From the NCBI RefSeq assembly GCF_016107545.1, contig NZ_JABASS010000006.1:98129-162128 (forward strand): a DNA stretch of 64,000 nt. Direction: 5' to 3'. Below the pieces are notes generated by a model. It saw only the letters and a program-made list of their open reading frames with translations, did no database searches and was not told where the DNA came from. The position numbers and the translations under genes are program-made. This DNA is from Psychrobacter namhaensis (lineage in GTDB: Bacteria; Pseudomonadota; Gammaproteobacteria; Pseudomonadales; Moraxellaceae). Positions within the stretch are counted from its first letter, which is position 1; every line of letters begins with the position of its first letter. Positions 28,371 to 38,866 of this stretch are shown here, one piece after another.

Positions 28371-29639
28371 TTAATTCTGTGATTTGCGCTTCATCTGTTC
28401 AAAGAACTCATCATTGGTCTTCGCTTCTTTGAGGCGATCCAATAAAAATTCTGTTGCTTGTACCCCATCCATCGGCTGCAGCAATTTACGCAAGATCCAA
28501 ACTTTACGCAGTTTATCTTCATCGAGCAGACGCTCTTCGCGGCGTGTACCAGATTTTTTGATGTTAATCGCCGGGAAGACGCGCTTTTCTGCCAAGTCGC
28601 GCTCAAGGGTAATCTCTTGGTTACCCGTTCCTTTGAATTCTTCAAAGATAACGCTGTCCATCTTACTCCCAGTATCGATAAGGGCACTGGCAATGATGGT
28701 CAAGCTGCCGCCTTCCTCAACGTTACGAGCCGCACCGAAGAAGCGTTTTGGACGCTCTAGCGCATTAGCATCTAGACCACCAGTCAACACTTTGCCCGAT
28801 GAAGGGATAACGGTGTTATACGCTCGGGCAAGACGAGTAATAGAGTCAAGTAGAATGACGACGTCTTGCTTGTGCTCGACCAAACGCTTGGCTTTTTCGA
28901 TGACCATCTCAGCGACTTGTACGTGACGCTGCGGCGGCTCATCAAAGGTAGAGGCAACCACTTCACCGCGGACGGTACGTTCCATTTCGGTGACTTCTTC
29001 TGGACGCTCATCAATCAATAGGACGATAAGATAGCATTCAGGATTATTGCGGGTGATTGACTGAGCGATTGACTGTAGCAGCATCGTTTTACCGGCTTTT
29101 GGCGGTGCCACGATGATTGAACGCTGACCTTTACCAATCGGGGCGATGAGGTCAATGATACGTCCCGTCAAGTCTTCAGTGGTGCCATTACCAAGTTCCA
29201 GCTTTAGCTGTTCAGTGGGGAATAGCGGTGTTAAATTCTCAAAGATCAGCTTATGACGTGAACGATCTGGCGTGTCAAAGTTGATTTCGCCGACTTTTAG
29301 TAGCGCAAAATAACGCTCAGAATCCTTTGGCGGGCGAATCGTACCAGCGATACTGTCACCAGTCTTGAGGCTAAAGCGACGAATTTGACTAGGGCTGACG
29401 TAAATGTCGTCAGGGCCGGCCAAATAAGAGCCCTCTGACGAGCGCAAAAAGCCAAAACCATCCGGAAGAACCTCAAGCACACCGTCACCATAAATGGCTT
29501 CACCGTTACGGGCATGGGTTTTTAGGATGGCAAAGATAATGTCTTGTTTACGGCTACGCGCCATATTATCAAGTCCCATTTCTTTGGCGATGGCCAATAG
29601 CTCAGCGATTGATTTTTTCTTTAATTCAGTTAGATTCAT
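28371..29639 (-). CDS. rho: Transcription termination factor Rho
   Basis: Hexameric RNA-dependent ATPase that releases transcripts. The N-terminal helical domain ([23 protein letters not shown]) is followed by the cold-shock-like RNA-binding domain with [13 protein letters not shown] near residue 61. The ATPase domain has Walker [13 protein letters not shown] near 180, the Q-loop region and R-loop ([40 protein letters not shown]). Length 422 is normal. A good promoter lies about 360 bases upstream, so the gene has a long untranslated leader. Confidence 0.98.
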   Translation of the reverse strand: MNLTELKKKSIAELLAIAKEMGLDNMARSRKQDIIFAILKTHARNGEAIYGDGVLEVLPDGFGFLRSSEGSYLAGPDDIYVSPSQIRRFSLKTGDSIAGTIRPPKDSERYFALLKVGEINFDTPDRSRHKLIFENLTPLFPTEQLKLELGNGTTEDLTGRIIDLIAPIGKGQRSIIVAPPKAGKTMLLQSIAQSITRNNPECYLIVLLIDERPEEVTEMERTVRGEVVASTFDEPPQRHVQVAEMVIEKAKRLVEHKQDVVILLDSITRLARAYNTVIPSSGKVLTGGLDANALERPKRFFGAARNVEEGGSLTIIASALIDTGSKMDSVIFEEFKGTGNQEITLERDLAEKRVFPAINIKKSGTRREERLLDEDKLRKVWILRKLLQPMDGVQATEFLLDRLKEAKTNDEFFEQMKRKSQN

Positions 29640-29990
29640 AGGTAGGTCATTAGCAATTGATCAGATGAGAGATGCCATTAGCAGCACAAGTCACGACAGT
29701 GATTAAAACAGCGATAGTATGGTGATAGAGGGTGCGTGCACAGAGCTAGGGCTTATGTAGTTTGGGTGTTACGAGTCAGCTTATGTACGCATGGCAATCA
29801 TGTGATGCAAGGTAATAAGAAATAAGGATAAAGAAGGCTACATAAGAGTCTGCGACAAAAACTCAATATCAGTCATTGTGTTTAGTCATTTCGTTTAGCA
29901 ATGGTATTTATAACGACGATTGTGTTTTTGTTGATAAACACGAGGAGAATAGCGATAAGACACTTAGGAAAACCGTTAGTTTTCTCTTGT
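29640..29990 (-). promoter_or_regulatory. Long untranslated leader of rho
   Basis: About 350 bases separate the best promoter from the rho start. E. coli rho also has a long leader in which Rho attenuates its own synthesis. No intact leader peptide with a ribosome site is visible here, only a six-codon frame near 29780. Autogenous control is inferred by analogy. Confidence 0.4.
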
Positions 29991-29996
29991 CAGCAG

Positions 29997-30026
29997 ACTA
30001 TACGGTTTTCGTAATGACGTTGTCAA
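29997..30026 (-). promoter_or_regulatory. Promoter of rho
   Basis: On the minus strand, TTGACA (30026-30021) and TATAGT (30002-29997) are separated by 18 bases. This is one of the best vegetative promoters in the window. Confidence 0.7.
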
Positions 30027-30078
30027 TAAATTTTGCCAAAAAAGTCGTAAAATGACGCTTTTTGCATAAAAAATAAGC

Positions 30079-30115
30079 AAAAAAGCCACTATCTGGGGGA
30101 GATAATAGCTTTTTT
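30079..30115 (-). terminator. Intrinsic terminator of trxA
   Basis: An imperfect stem AAAAAAGC-ACTATCT with complement around a G-rich loop, ending in six Ts on the minus strand, about 60 bases after the trxA stop. It separates trxA from the rho promoter. Confidence 0.8.
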
Positions 30116-30177
30116 GATGATTCTATAGTGTGTACAGAGCGCTCGTATTAGACGGGCTAAGACAAGCGATGCTTCAC

Positions 30178-30504
30178 TTACAGATGCTTGTCTAGTACTT
30201 TTGCCAATTCAGCTTTTGGCTGTAGACCCATGACTGAGTCAACTTTTTCGCCGTCTTTGAACACAAATAGCGTTGGGATGTTACGGATACCAAAACGGCT
30301 TGCTGCCTGTGGGTTATTATCCACGTCGACTTTAACAATTTTAACTTTGCCTTGGTACTCAGTGGCTAGATCTTCTAAAATAGGGGCGATCGCTTTACAA
30401 GGACCACACCAAGTTGCCCAAAAGTCTACCAGTACTGGCACATCTGACTCCAACACATCTTGGTCAAAGTTTGCATCGGTGGTGTTTACAATAAGGTCTG
30501 ACAT
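30178..30504 (-). CDS. trxA: Thioredoxin 1
   Basis: Cytoplasmic disulfide reductase, 108 residues. It has the active site [16 protein letters not shown] (Cys-Gly-Pro-Cys), the cis-proline segment [16 protein letters not shown], and the Asp of VDFWATW. Length and motifs match thioredoxin 1 exactly. AGAGAGATAAAATT precedes the start. It is upstream of rho on the same strand, as in many proteobacteria, but separated by its own terminator. Confidence 0.97.
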   Translation of the reverse strand: MSDLIVNTTDANFDQDVLESDVPVLVDFWATWCGPCKAIAPILEDLATEYQGKVKIVKVDVDNNPQAASRFGIRNIPTLFVFKDGEKVDSVMGLQPKAELAKVLDKHL

Positions 30505-30866
30505 AATTTTATCTCTCTTGTTTTATTGTTTCTATCGTCATTCATCAACTGATATATTGGTTCTATAATAGCGTGATGAGTGGCCAAAGAATCGTTTAGA
30601 AGTGGTAAAAATGTGCCATTATATTAACATGTTTGCTCACACTTGGCAGAGGCAGGCTGGTTAAATTGTTTAACAATTACGTTTAGCACAATAAATCGAA
30701 CATAACGACACAGGTTGTGTTTTATCTGTCACTTGCTTTATCTGCGGTCATACTTGCCTACCAAGTCAGTATTGCCCCAATTTTTAGTTCACAATTTGTT
30801 TTAAATTTTAGTCCATGAATACCGATGACTTTCAATTGAAGTCTATTAATATAAGTAGCCCATTTT

Positions 30867-31580
30867 ATGCCTTTTACTGATGAAGAAGTCGAAATCCTTA
30901 ACGCACAAGAAAACGCCTATCCGCCTGAATTTTTTCAAGCGTTTGCGCAAGACATCACGGTTTATGAAGACGATGACATCTGGGTAGTTGACAAGCCAGC
31001 AGGTCTGTTAAGTGTCGATGGCAAAACGTTAAAAGTGAGTCTGCTTGCTCGTCTTGAGCGTGCCAATCCAGCGGTTAAGTTGATTCATCGCCTTGATATG
31101 GATACCTCAGGGCTGCTCATTTTTGCCAAAAATGCAGCGGCACAAACCCATATCAGTAAACAGTTTATCGAGCGGTTACCACAAAAAAAGTATCAAGCGC
31201 GGGTCTTTGGTCAGTGGGGGAGTGTGGGGGCTACTGGCGAGATATCAGTGCCAGTACGCTATGAGCCTAGCACAAAACCGCGCCATATCGTCGATCATGA
31301 CTGGTCAAAGCATGCGTTAACTTTGTACGAAGTTGTGGCTCATGAGGAGTGCGGTGGTCAGCCCGTCACTCGGGTCATGTTAAAGCCTGTGACGGGACGT
31401 AGCCATCAGCTACGCGTCCACATGGTACATGTCGGTCATGTGATGATTGGTGATCCCATTTATGCTGAAGGCACAGCGTTAGACATTGCCCCAAGGCTCA
31501 ATCTACACGCGCAGCAATTGCGCCTCAAGCATCCCACGCTTGGCGCATGGATGGACTGGGAAAGCCCGAGTCCTTTTTAG
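30867..31580 (+). CDS. rluA: RluA-family pseudouridine synthase
   Basis: Converts uridine to pseudouridine in RNA. The catalytic aspartate is in LIHRLDMDTSGLLIFAKNA, and the substrate-binding KPVTGRSHQLRVHMVHVGHVMIGDPIYA stretch follows. At 237 residues without an S4 domain it is of the RluA type (23S U746 and tRNA U32 in E. coli). Other short members such as RluE-like or TruC cannot be fully excluded. The ribosome site is weak. Confidence 0.85.
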   Translation: MPFTDEEVEILNAQENAYPPEFFQAFAQDITVYEDDDIWVVDKPAGLLSVDGKTLKVSLLARLERANPAVKLIHRLDMDTSGLLIFAKNAAAQTHISKQFIERLPQKKYQARVFGQWGSVGATGEISVPVRYEPSTKPRHIVDHDWSKHALTLYEVVAHEECGGQPVTRVMLKPVTGRSHQLRVHMVHVGHVMIGDPIYAEGTALDIAPRLNLHAQQLRLKHPTLGAWMDWESPSPF

Positions 31581-31716
31581 CGCGGTCGTCTTTTATATTT
31601 GTTTGTGTTGGGGGAGCTTGTGTGAGCGGCGAGGACACATACGTTATGGTATGTTAATCGTTTATTGTGACTAAGCTCATGGTGTAAAAAAATCATGCAA
31701 ATACAGGGATGAGATT

Positions 31717-33321
31717 ATGCTTGATATGACTGCGGCCAAACAGGCTGTTAAAAATCGCTTCAAATCTAAAAAGTCTTTATCACACACGCCAGTCGATTAT
31801 GAGGTGCTTATTATCGGCGCTGGTATTGCAGGCATCGGTATGGCCTGCCGTTTACAACAACAAAAGCACAAAGGACGGTTTGGTCAGAAAAAACCGAAGC
31901 AGCATCAGCAAAACAGTACTCAACGATTTGTGATATTAGAAAAACGAGCAGATTTGGGAGGGACGTGGGATTTATTTACTTATCCGGGGATTCGCTCTGA
32001 CTCTGACGCGTTGACTTTTGGCTATAGCTTTCGCCCGTGGTTAGATCATCGGATGTTGGCAAAAGGCGCTGATATTAAGCGTTATGTTGCTGATACGGCG
32101 CGCGATTTTGCTGTTACTGAGCACATTCGTTATCAGCACGAAGTGCAGCAGCTGTCTTGGTCAAGTAGACATCAGCAATGGACAGCGATGGTTAAAAATC
32201 ATCGTAGTGGTGAAGTGTTTACGCTAACCGCCAAATTCGTGGTGGGTGCAACTGGCTATTATGATTATGAGCAAGGGTATCGACCGTATTTTGATCAAGA
32301 AGCGGTGTTTCAAGGTCGTATTGTCCATCCGCAACATTGGCAAAATCTCAACTACCAAGATAAAAAAGTCGTGATTATCGGTAGCGGTGCCACCGCGATG
32401 ACGCTATTGCCAGCTTTGGTGGATGAGGCAGGTGAGCAATGTGCACGCCACGTCACCCTGTTGCAACGCTCGCCCACGTATGTGGCCAGTGTCGCCGGTG
32501 ATGATTATGCGCTCGACTGGCTGTCTGGTAAGTTCTCCCCTTTATCAAAGGAGCAAGCTTATACGGTATTGCGTGCTCGTAATGTGCTGATGCAACAAGG
32601 TATTTATCGCGCCGCCATCTTTGCGCCGAAGGTGATGAAAGCATTGTTAAAACAGGGTGTTAAAAAAGAGCTAAAGGGCAGTAATGTGGATGTGGCGCAT
32701 TTTGTGCCCGATTACAATCCTTGGGATGAAAGGCTTTGTGCGGTGCCAGACAGTGATCTATTCAAAGCCTTACATAGCCCACGTGCCCAAATGGTGACTG
32801 ATGAGATTGACCAGTTTACGAAGACAGGTATCATGCTCAAATCTGGCAAACATCTAGATGCCGATATCATTGTGACAGCCACTGGGCTGCAATTACAAAT
32901 GCTCGGCGGTGCTACCGTCTATATCGATGGTCAGGCGGTGGACATTGGCACTCGCATGACCTACAAGGCCGTCATGATTGAAGGTGTGCCAAATATGGTA
33001 GCGCTATTTGGCTATACCAACGCCTCATGGACGCTAAAAATTGACTTGGCGTGTCAGTATGTCGTGCGCTTGCTGGGCTACATGCATCAGCATCGGTATC
33101 AAGTAGCACTGCCGCAAGCAAAAACTGACCGTGCCCAAGCGCATATTCAACCGGATACGGTCATGGGTGCTCTATCAGCAGGGTATGTTCAGCGCGCAAA
33201 AGACACGCTGCCCAAGCAAGGCGATCGCTATCCTTGGTACGTGACCAACAATTATCTAAGCGACCGCGTGATGCTTAAATACCGCAAAATAACAGACGAC
33301 TGGCTACATTTTAGTCGCTAA
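31717..33321 (+). CDS. Flavin-containing (Baeyer-Villiger type) monooxygenase
   Basis: FAD/NADPH monooxygenase of 534 residues. The FAD fingerprint GAGIAG is at residues 34-39, followed by LEKRADLGGTWDLFTYPGIRSDSD, typical of Baeyer-Villiger enzymes. The class fingerprint FxGxxxHxxxW is visible as FQGRIVHPQHW, with the usual final Pro replaced. The NADPH motif GSGATA follows directly. Substrate (ketone, aldehyde or amine) cannot be told. GGATGAGATT precedes the start. It may confer oxidation of environmental organics and stands alone. Confidence 0.87.
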   Translation: MLDMTAAKQAVKNRFKSKKSLSHTPVDYEVLIIGAGIAGIGMACRLQQQKHKGRFGQKKPKQHQQNSTQRFVILEKRADLGGTWDLFTYPGIRSDSDALTFGYSFRPWLDHRMLAKGADIKRYVADTARDFAVTEHIRYQHEVQQLSWSSRHQQWTAMVKNHRSGEVFTLTAKFVVGATGYYDYEQGYRPYFDQEAVFQGRIVHPQHWQNLNYQDKKVVIIGSGATAMTLLPALVDEAGEQCARHVTLLQRSPTYVASVAGDDYALDWLSGKFSPLSKEQAYTVLRARNVLMQQGIYRAAIFAPKVMKALLKQGVKKELKGSNVDVAHFVPDYNPWDERLCAVPDSDLFKALHSPRAQMVTDEIDQFTKTGIMLKSGKHLDADIIVTATGLQLQMLGGATVYIDGQAVDIGTRMTYKAVMIEGVPNMVALFGYTNASWTLKIDLACQYVVRLLGYMHQHRYQVALPQAKTDRAQAHIQPDTVMGALSAGYVQRAKDTLPKQGDRYPWYVTNNYLSDRVMLKYRKITDDWLHFSR

Positions 33322-33339
33322 TGCTTAGGTTGTGAGTTG

Positions 33340-34284
33340 TTATGACTGACTGTCAATAAAGTTGGCCACTTGCTTGCTTAGTATTTGCCATAAAGTATCT
33401 TGGGCGCTTTTACTGCCCCAAGCGTTATGCGGGCTGAATATAACGCGCGGATGATCGGCAAGGGTTAATAAAGGATCATCATTCGTGATCGGTTCTTGTT
33501 CGAACACGTCGCTGGCATAACCGATGATTTGTTCATTATTGATCGCATCCGTTAAAGCCTGACTGTCGACGATGCCGCCACGCGCCACATTCACAATGAG
33601 GGGGTGTTTGGTCATTTTTGCCAACGTGTCTTTGTTAATAAGGTGCTGGGTTTGTTCGTTTAATGGGCAGTGTAGACTGATAACATCAGCACGAGCAAGG
33701 ACTTCCTCAAACGCGGTATAGTCATCACTGCGCGGCTCGCACCCTTGATGCTCGGCCCATAGTACGGTCATACCAAAGGCCCGGGCGATTTCAGTGACGC
33801 GCTTACCAATGGTGCCGACGCCAATAACTCCCAGTGTCTTATCTTCTAGATCGATCAGTGGGATATCGAGTAGACAAAAATTACCGTTTGCCCGCCACGT
33901 GCCATCAGCGACTTTTTGATGATAATGCATACCCGCGCGCATAGCAGTCAACATCAGCATAAAAGTATGCTCTGGCACACTTTTGACCGCGTAACCTGCG
34001 ACATTATAAAGTGCAACGTTGTGTTTATCGCAAGCATCTTGATCGACGTTATTCATACCCGTAGCCGTCAATTGAATCAGCTTGAGTTTGGGCAAGTTTG
34101 CGATGACGTCTGCGCCAATTTGAACTTTATTGGTAATGACAATATCGGCATCACGGCAGCGCTCAATGATGACTGCCGCATCTTTTGGTGTGTCATGATA
34201 AGTGATGTAATCACTCACGCCAGCGGGCGCGGGCAAATCGATGCCTTCAGAGAACGTGCCTTTGTCTAAAAAAACGGCTTGCAT
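33340..34284 (-). CDS. D-2-hydroxyacid dehydrogenase (glycerate/hydroxypyruvate type)
   Basis: NAD(P)-dependent dehydrogenase of the D-isomer family, 314 residues. The Rossmann motif GVGTIGKRV lies near residue 153. The catalytic Arg is in NVARGGIVDSQAL, the Glu in ASDVFEQEP and the His in FSPHNAWGS. The AVKSVPEHTFMLML segment and overall length favour hydroxypyruvate/glyoxylate reductase (HprA-like). Substrate is inferred only. It is convergent with the monooxygenase gene, 18 bases apart. Confidence 0.88.
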   Translation of the reverse strand: MQAVFLDKGTFSEGIDLPAPAGVSDYITYHDTPKDAAVIIERCRDADIVITNKVQIGADVIANLPKLKLIQLTATGMNNVDQDACDKHNVALYNVAGYAVKSVPEHTFMLMLTAMRAGMHYHQKVADGTWRANGNFCLLDIPLIDLEDKTLGVIGVGTIGKRVTEIARAFGMTVLWAEHQGCEPRSDDYTAFEEVLARADVISLHCPLNEQTQHLINKDTLAKMTKHPLIVNVARGGIVDSQALTDAINNEQIIGYASDVFEQEPITNDDPLLTLADHPRVIFSPHNAWGSKSAQDTLWQILSKQVANFIDSQS

Positions 34285-34608
34285 GATTGTTCCTTATTTA
34301 TTCTTTTCATAGCGATAGTGGAGGGTGGTGGTCGACTTAATGTAGCACGTTGGGATTTTTAGTCAAAAATGAATCGGCCAAATACCTTATAATCTTAATA
34401 GGTATCGCAATGTGCCTCTTGAAAATTCAACTTAACGCACTCATCTAGCCGCTAACGTTATATAATGGTTCGGCTGAACGGCTTGATTTATATTACGACA
34501 TCGCGCTCCCGTCTGTTGACGCTTAGCTGCGTGAGTAACCTGAGCCGTTATCAATAGCCACCGTTGCTATCTATTTTCTTATCATCTGAGTACAAAAGAC
34601 ATCGCCCT
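34285..34608. other. Divergent intergenic region before rapA
   Basis: A spacer of 324 bases. A TATAAT at about 34462 may be the -10 of rapA, but no good -35 is at proper distance. No gene seen. Confidence 0.4.
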
Positions 34609-37497
34609 ATGACTATCTCTATCGCTTCATTGCACAGCACCGAATTCGCCGTTGGTCAACGTTATTTATCTGATACGGAGTCCGAGCTGGGCTTAGGCGT
34701 GGTCATCGATGTAGACGACCGATGTGTGCATATTTTATTTCCTCAAAGTGAAGAGACGCGCGTCTATGCAAAAAACTCTGCGCCATTATCGCGCGTAGTG
34801 TTCAAAGTCGGCGATAGCATCTATGATCAAGACGGCAAAAGTTATACCGTCAATGCCGTTGATGAAGTAATGGGCGTGCTCAAGTATGGCGTCGATGAGC
34901 ACGAGCGCGGAATCATGGAGACCCGTCTTGCTGCCAATATCACGCTAGCAAAACCGCTTGAACGTCTGCTGGCTGGCCGTATTGAACGTGGCGATTGGTA
35001 TGAGCTGCGTCAAGACATATTGCGTATGCAGTCAGCGCTGGCAGGACATCCGCTTAAAGGGTTGATGGGTGCTCGTGTCGATATCATTGAGCATCAGCTG
35101 TATATTGCGCACGAAGTTGGCAAACGTATCGCGCCGCGTGTTTTGCTCGCTGATGAAGTGGGCTTGGGTAAGACCATTGAAGCAGGTTTGATTATTCATC
35201 AGCAACTCCTGACTGGTAAGGCTGAGCGTGTACTCATTCTTGTGCCGGACAGCTTGCAATATCAGTGGATGATTGAGCTGCGTCGTCGCTTTAATCTAAA
35301 CTTTGCGTTGTTTGATTTGGTGCGTACTGCTGCGATCAAAGAGCACGATCCTGAGCAAAACGTCTTTGCCACTGAGCAATGCATTATCGCTGGTATGGAT
35401 CTGCTGCTCGACCATCCTGACTTATATGACCAAGCGATGGATGCAGGGTTTGATCTGTTGGTGGTCGATGAGGCGCATCATCTGCATTGGGATGAAGCGC
35501 AAGGCGGCAATGATAAATATGACTTGATTGCCGACTTTGCAGAAGAAACCCCTGGGGTAATGCTGTTAACAGCGACCCCTGAGCAGCTTGGTGCGCAAAG
35601 TCACTTTGCTCGCTTGCGCCTATTAGATCCAGATCGTTTTGATGATCTAGATGAGTTTATCGATGGTCAAGAAGCCTTCGCTGAGACGGCCGCTGTTGCT
35701 GGCGTATTGATAGAAGATAAACCGTTAAGCGAGGGACAAATCGCCGCGTTAAGTAGCTTACTAGATATTAGCGTGGATGAGCTTGCGGCAATCAATGAAG
35801 ATGAAAAATTGCGAACCTATGCGCTCAATGAGCTGCTAGATCGCCATGGCACGGGCCGTATTTTGTTCCGTAACACGCGTGAGAGCGTCAAAGGGTTCTA
35901 TGGTCGTAGCAGTCAGCCGTATCCGCTGCCATTACCTGAAGCATGGAAAGACAGCTATCAGACCAATGGTAAATTGCGCGAGCAGTTATGGGGAGAAGAG
36001 AACCAACCGGATGGTGGCTGGCTAGAAGATGACCCACGTGTGTCTTGGTTGATTGAGATATTGCGAGGCGAGCTGAAACAGCAAAAGGTGTTGCTGATTG
36101 CGCGTAGTGGTGCGACGGTTGAGAGTCTAGAGGCGGTATTGCGTCTGCATGCTGGCATTAAGACGGCTATTTTTACCGAACAGATGACCTTGCTTGAGCG
36201 TGACCAAGCAGCGGCGTTTTTCGCCGATAGCGAAGGCGCACAGATATTATTGTGCTCGGAGATTGGCTCGGAAGGGCGTAATTTCCAGTTTGCCAGCCAA
36301 CTGATACTATGGGATTTGCCCGCTAACCCTGATACATTAGAGCAGCGTATTGGCCGCTTAGATCGTATTGGCCAAACGCAGCAAATCATGTTGCACATCC
36401 CATATGTCCAAGGGACGGCGCAAGAGCGTCTTTATCAGTGGTATAACGATGCGCTAAATATGTTTAATCAGATTTCTCCGACCGCGCAAAGTGTGCAAGA
36501 GCAGTATATCCAAGCGCTAAAGCCAATACTTGAAGGTGCCGACACGGCTGTTAATCGCACTAGCTTACAAGACGTCATCGCAGAAGCACTACAAACGCGA
36601 TTGGGACTAGAGGCGCAACTACAAGCGGGCCGTGATCGCCTGCTGGAGTACAACTCGTGTCGTCCGCGTGTGGCGGGGCGTATTGCTGATGCCATGCGTG
36701 ATTTTGATAGCCACAATTTATTACCGCAGTTTATTGAGCGCTTTTTTGCCTCCGCCAATATTGACCATAACATTCAACGTGATGGCTCGTGGGTCATCGC
36801 ACCGATTGACAGCACCGAGATCAGTGATTATATCGATGGCTTACCGCTGGGCGATGAAGATGGCATGACGCTCACCTTCGAGCGTGAGCAAGCGCTGCAA
36901 CGTGAAGACATCGACTTTATCACGCACGAGCATCCACTGATGCGTGCCATTTATGAGCTGGCGAGTACCAGCACCTTTGGTAATACGACGGTTGCGATGT
37001 TAAAAAGCGCGGCTGTACCACAAGGCATGGTACTACTTGAAGTGAATTTTCGCGTAGAAGCGATTGCACCAAAAGTACTCAACTTGCCAGCGACCTTAAC
37101 CACGCAAAATATCCGTGTCTTTATCAGTGAGCAGGGCAGTGATTTATCCGCTCGCATCAGCGCCGATATGATTATGCCGCACATTGAACGTTTGGATAAA
37201 AACCGTGCGCGCCAAGTGATTAAAGTACGTGGTGATGTGATTGAGCAGCGTTATTATGAAGCCGAAGACATCGCCCGTGAGCAGTTAACGCAGATTGGTG
37301 AGCAAGCAAGCGCGCGCTTTAGCCAACAGTGGTCACGTGAAATCAAACGCCTCAAACATCTGCAAACCATCAATCCTAACGTACGCCCCGAAGAGATTGA
37401 ACGCTTAGAGCAGTTAAAAGCTCAGGGCGAGCAAGCCCTTGGTAACTTATCTTTGGTTCCAGACTCTATTCGCGTTCTCGTAGCAGTGAAGCCCTAA
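34609..37497 (+). CDS. rapA: RNA polymerase-associated SWI2/SNF2 ATPase RapA
   Basis: Recycles stalled RNA polymerase. The N-terminal FAVGQRYLSDTESELGLGVVIDVDDR is the RapA signature (tandem Tudor-like domains). The Swi2/Snf2 core has Walker A LLADEVGLGKTIEAGLI, the DEAH box VVDEAHHLHWDE, and the C-terminal helicase part with GRNFQFASQLILWDLPANPDTLEQRIGRLDRIGQ. About 962 residues, close to E. coli (968). The frame can start from a TTG at 34564, but the ATG at 34609 puts the family start in place, although its ribosome site is poor. Confidence 0.96.
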   Translation: MTISIASLHSTEFAVGQRYLSDTESELGLGVVIDVDDRCVHILFPQSEETRVYAKNSAPLSRVVFKVGDSIYDQDGKSYTVNAVDEVMGVLKYGVDEHERGIMETRLAANITLAKPLERLLAGRIERGDWYELRQDILRMQSALAGHPLKGLMGARVDIIEHQLYIAHEVGKRIAPRVLLADEVGLGKTIEAGLIIHQQLLTGKAERVLILVPDSLQYQWMIELRRRFNLNFALFDLVRTAAIKEHDPEQNVFATEQCIIAGMDLLLDHPDLYDQAMDAGFDLLVVDEAHHLHWDEAQGGNDKYDLIADFAEETPGVMLLTATPEQLGAQSHFARLRLLDPDRFDDLDEFIDGQEAFAETAAVAGVLIEDKPLSEGQIAALSSLLDISVDELAAINEDEKLRTYALNELLDRHGTGRILFRNTRESVKGFYGRSSQPYPLPLPEAWKDSYQTNGKLREQLWGEENQPDGGWLEDDPRVSWLIEILRGELKQQKVLLIARSGATVESLEAVLRLHAGIKTAIFTEQMTLLERDQAAAFFADSEGAQILLCSEIGSEGRNFQFASQLILWDLPANPDTLEQRIGRLDRIGQTQQIMLHIPYVQGTAQERLYQWYNDALNMFNQISPTAQSVQEQYIQALKPILEGADTAVNRTSLQDVIAEALQTRLGLEAQLQAGRDRLLEYNSCRPRVAGRIADAMRDFDSHNLLPQFIERFFASANIDHNIQRDGSWVIAPIDSTEISDYIDGLPLGDEDGMTLTFEREQALQREDIDFITHEHPLMRAIYELASTSTFGNTTVAMLKSAAVPQGMVLLEVNFRVEAIAPKVLNLPATLTTQNIRVFISEQGSDLSARISADMIMPHIERLDKNRARQVIKVRGDVIEQRYYEAEDIAREQLTQIGEQASARFSQQWSREIKRLKHLQTINPNVRPEEIERLEQLKAQGEQALGNLSLVPDSIRVLVAVKP

Positions 37498-37512
37498 CGG
37501 TAAGACAGTCAT

Positions 37513-37547
37513 AAAAAACGAGGTGTGCTAAACATCTCGTTTTTTTA
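37513..37547 (+). terminator. Intrinsic terminator of rapA
   Basis: AAAACGAGGTGT pairs with ACATCTCGTTTT (one mismatch) around a short loop, and ends in seven Ts, about 15 bases after the rapA stop. Confidence 0.9.
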
Positions 37548-37845
37548 TGTTCGACAATGCTTTTATCGCTTTATTGGCTGGGTGGATGAAACAGCAACTC
37601 GTAAGTCGGCTGTTACTATCTAGTCAAAGCCTTCAATATTGGGTAAGATGTTTATCTTGCCGATTGATAGTAGATGCTGAGTGATAGCGCTGCTATGACT
37701 GTATTTTTTTCTAAAACCTCTCTTGTGTACTTTCAGCAAGTGATTTCACATTATTTTAAATTCAAACGCAAAGGATCTGTTGCTATATCGAATTGATATG
37801 GTTGGGTATTAGGCGTTTTTGATAAAAATAAGGAAACATGTTGTC
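37548..37845. other. Intergenic region rapA to tesB
   Basis: About 300 AT-rich bases following the rapA terminator. No RNA gene, ORF or strong promoter was recognised. Confidence 0.4.
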
Positions 37846-38748
37846 ATGTCCGACTATTCGCAATTGATTGATGAGCTGCTTAACACTGTGGCACTTATTG
37901 AAGTGACCCCCGATGTCTTTGAGGGTAAGAGCCATGACTATGTTGGCAGTCGTATTTTTGGGGGGCAAGTGCTCGCTCAAGCGATCATGGCTGCGGCTCA
38001 TACGCTAGATAAAGACAAACCCTGCCATTCATTGCACGGGTATTTTTTGCGTGGTGGCGACATCAATCAGCCCGTTATTTATCAAGTGCGCCGTTTGCGT
38101 GACGGTCGTAGTCTGTCTGCACGGGAAGTGACGGCCATTCAATATAAAGAAATGCGCGGCAAGCCGCCGGTTGAGCAAGTCATATTTTCGATGATCGCGT
38201 CGTTTTCTCCGATGGAAGAGGGCCTCGAGTATCAAGAAGATATGCCCGTTTATCCGCCACCTGAAGATTTACTGGCAGAGCAGGATTTAAAAGAAGAGTA
38301 CGTGGGTAAGGTGCCAGATGCGCTCAAAGCTCGCTTTATGCGTCGTCGTCATGTAGAGATTAAACCCGTTAAACCGCGTGACCCGATTCATCCTGAGCCG
38401 ATGAAACCAAAACAAGCCAACTGGTTACGTATCCGCGAGCTTGGCAATCAGCCCGTGGCCATACAGCAAGCTCTGCTCGCGTTTTCGTCCGATTTTTATC
38501 TGGTGGGAACGGGGCTAATGTCTCATGGCGTCAGCTTTATGACCAGTGGTTTGCAAGCGGCCAGTATCGACCATTCGATGCACTTCCATCGTGATTTTGA
38601 CCTAAACGGATGGATGTTGTACGACATGTGGAGTGATACGACCTCTAACGCTAAAGGCTTGAACCACGGGCAGTTTTGGCAGGATGGTAAGCTGGTGGCC
38701 ACCGTACAACAAGAAGGTTTGATGCGTTTGCGTGTGCCAAAGTCTTAA
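37846..38748 (+). CDS. tesB: Acyl-CoA thioesterase II
   Basis: Double-hotdog thioesterase that hydrolyses medium- and long-chain acyl-CoA, 300 residues. Conserved stretches are FEGKSHDYVGSRIFGGQVLAQAIMAA, SLHGYFLRGGDINQPVIYQVRRLRDGRS, and in the second hotdog ASIDHSMHFHRDFDLNGWMLYDMWSDTTSNAKGLNHGQFW, which contains the Asp and Thr/Gln catalytic positions. The frame is open from a TTG at 37819. AAGGA lies 11 bases before the ATG at 37846, which matches family starts. Confidence 0.94.
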   Translation: MSDYSQLIDELLNTVALIEVTPDVFEGKSHDYVGSRIFGGQVLAQAIMAAAHTLDKDKPCHSLHGYFLRGGDINQPVIYQVRRLRDGRSLSAREVTAIQYKEMRGKPPVEQVIFSMIASFSPMEEGLEYQEDMPVYPPPEDLLAEQDLKEEYVGKVPDALKARFMRRRHVEIKPVKPRDPIHPEPMKPKQANWLRIRELGNQPVAIQQALLAFSSDFYLVGTGLMSHGVSFMTSGLQAASIDHSMHFHRDFDLNGWMLYDMWSDTTSNAKGLNHGQFWQDGKLVATVQQEGLMRLRVPKS

Positions 38749-38798
38749 AGTCCCATCTTAAAATTTAGGCTTATATTCTAGAACGCTCAATCATAAAA

Positions 38799-38836
38799 AA
38801 GCGCTATTTTTAAAAATAATTTTAAAAATAGCGCTT
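38799..38836. terminator. Long perfect hairpin between tesB and mutY
   Basis: A 17-base perfect stem with a four-base loop between convergent genes. Six Ts follow on the minus strand, so it best serves mutY, but it should block both directions. Confidence 0.9.
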
Positions 38837-38866
38837 AGAGTTAAAGTCTTACTATCGGTTTTGAGT

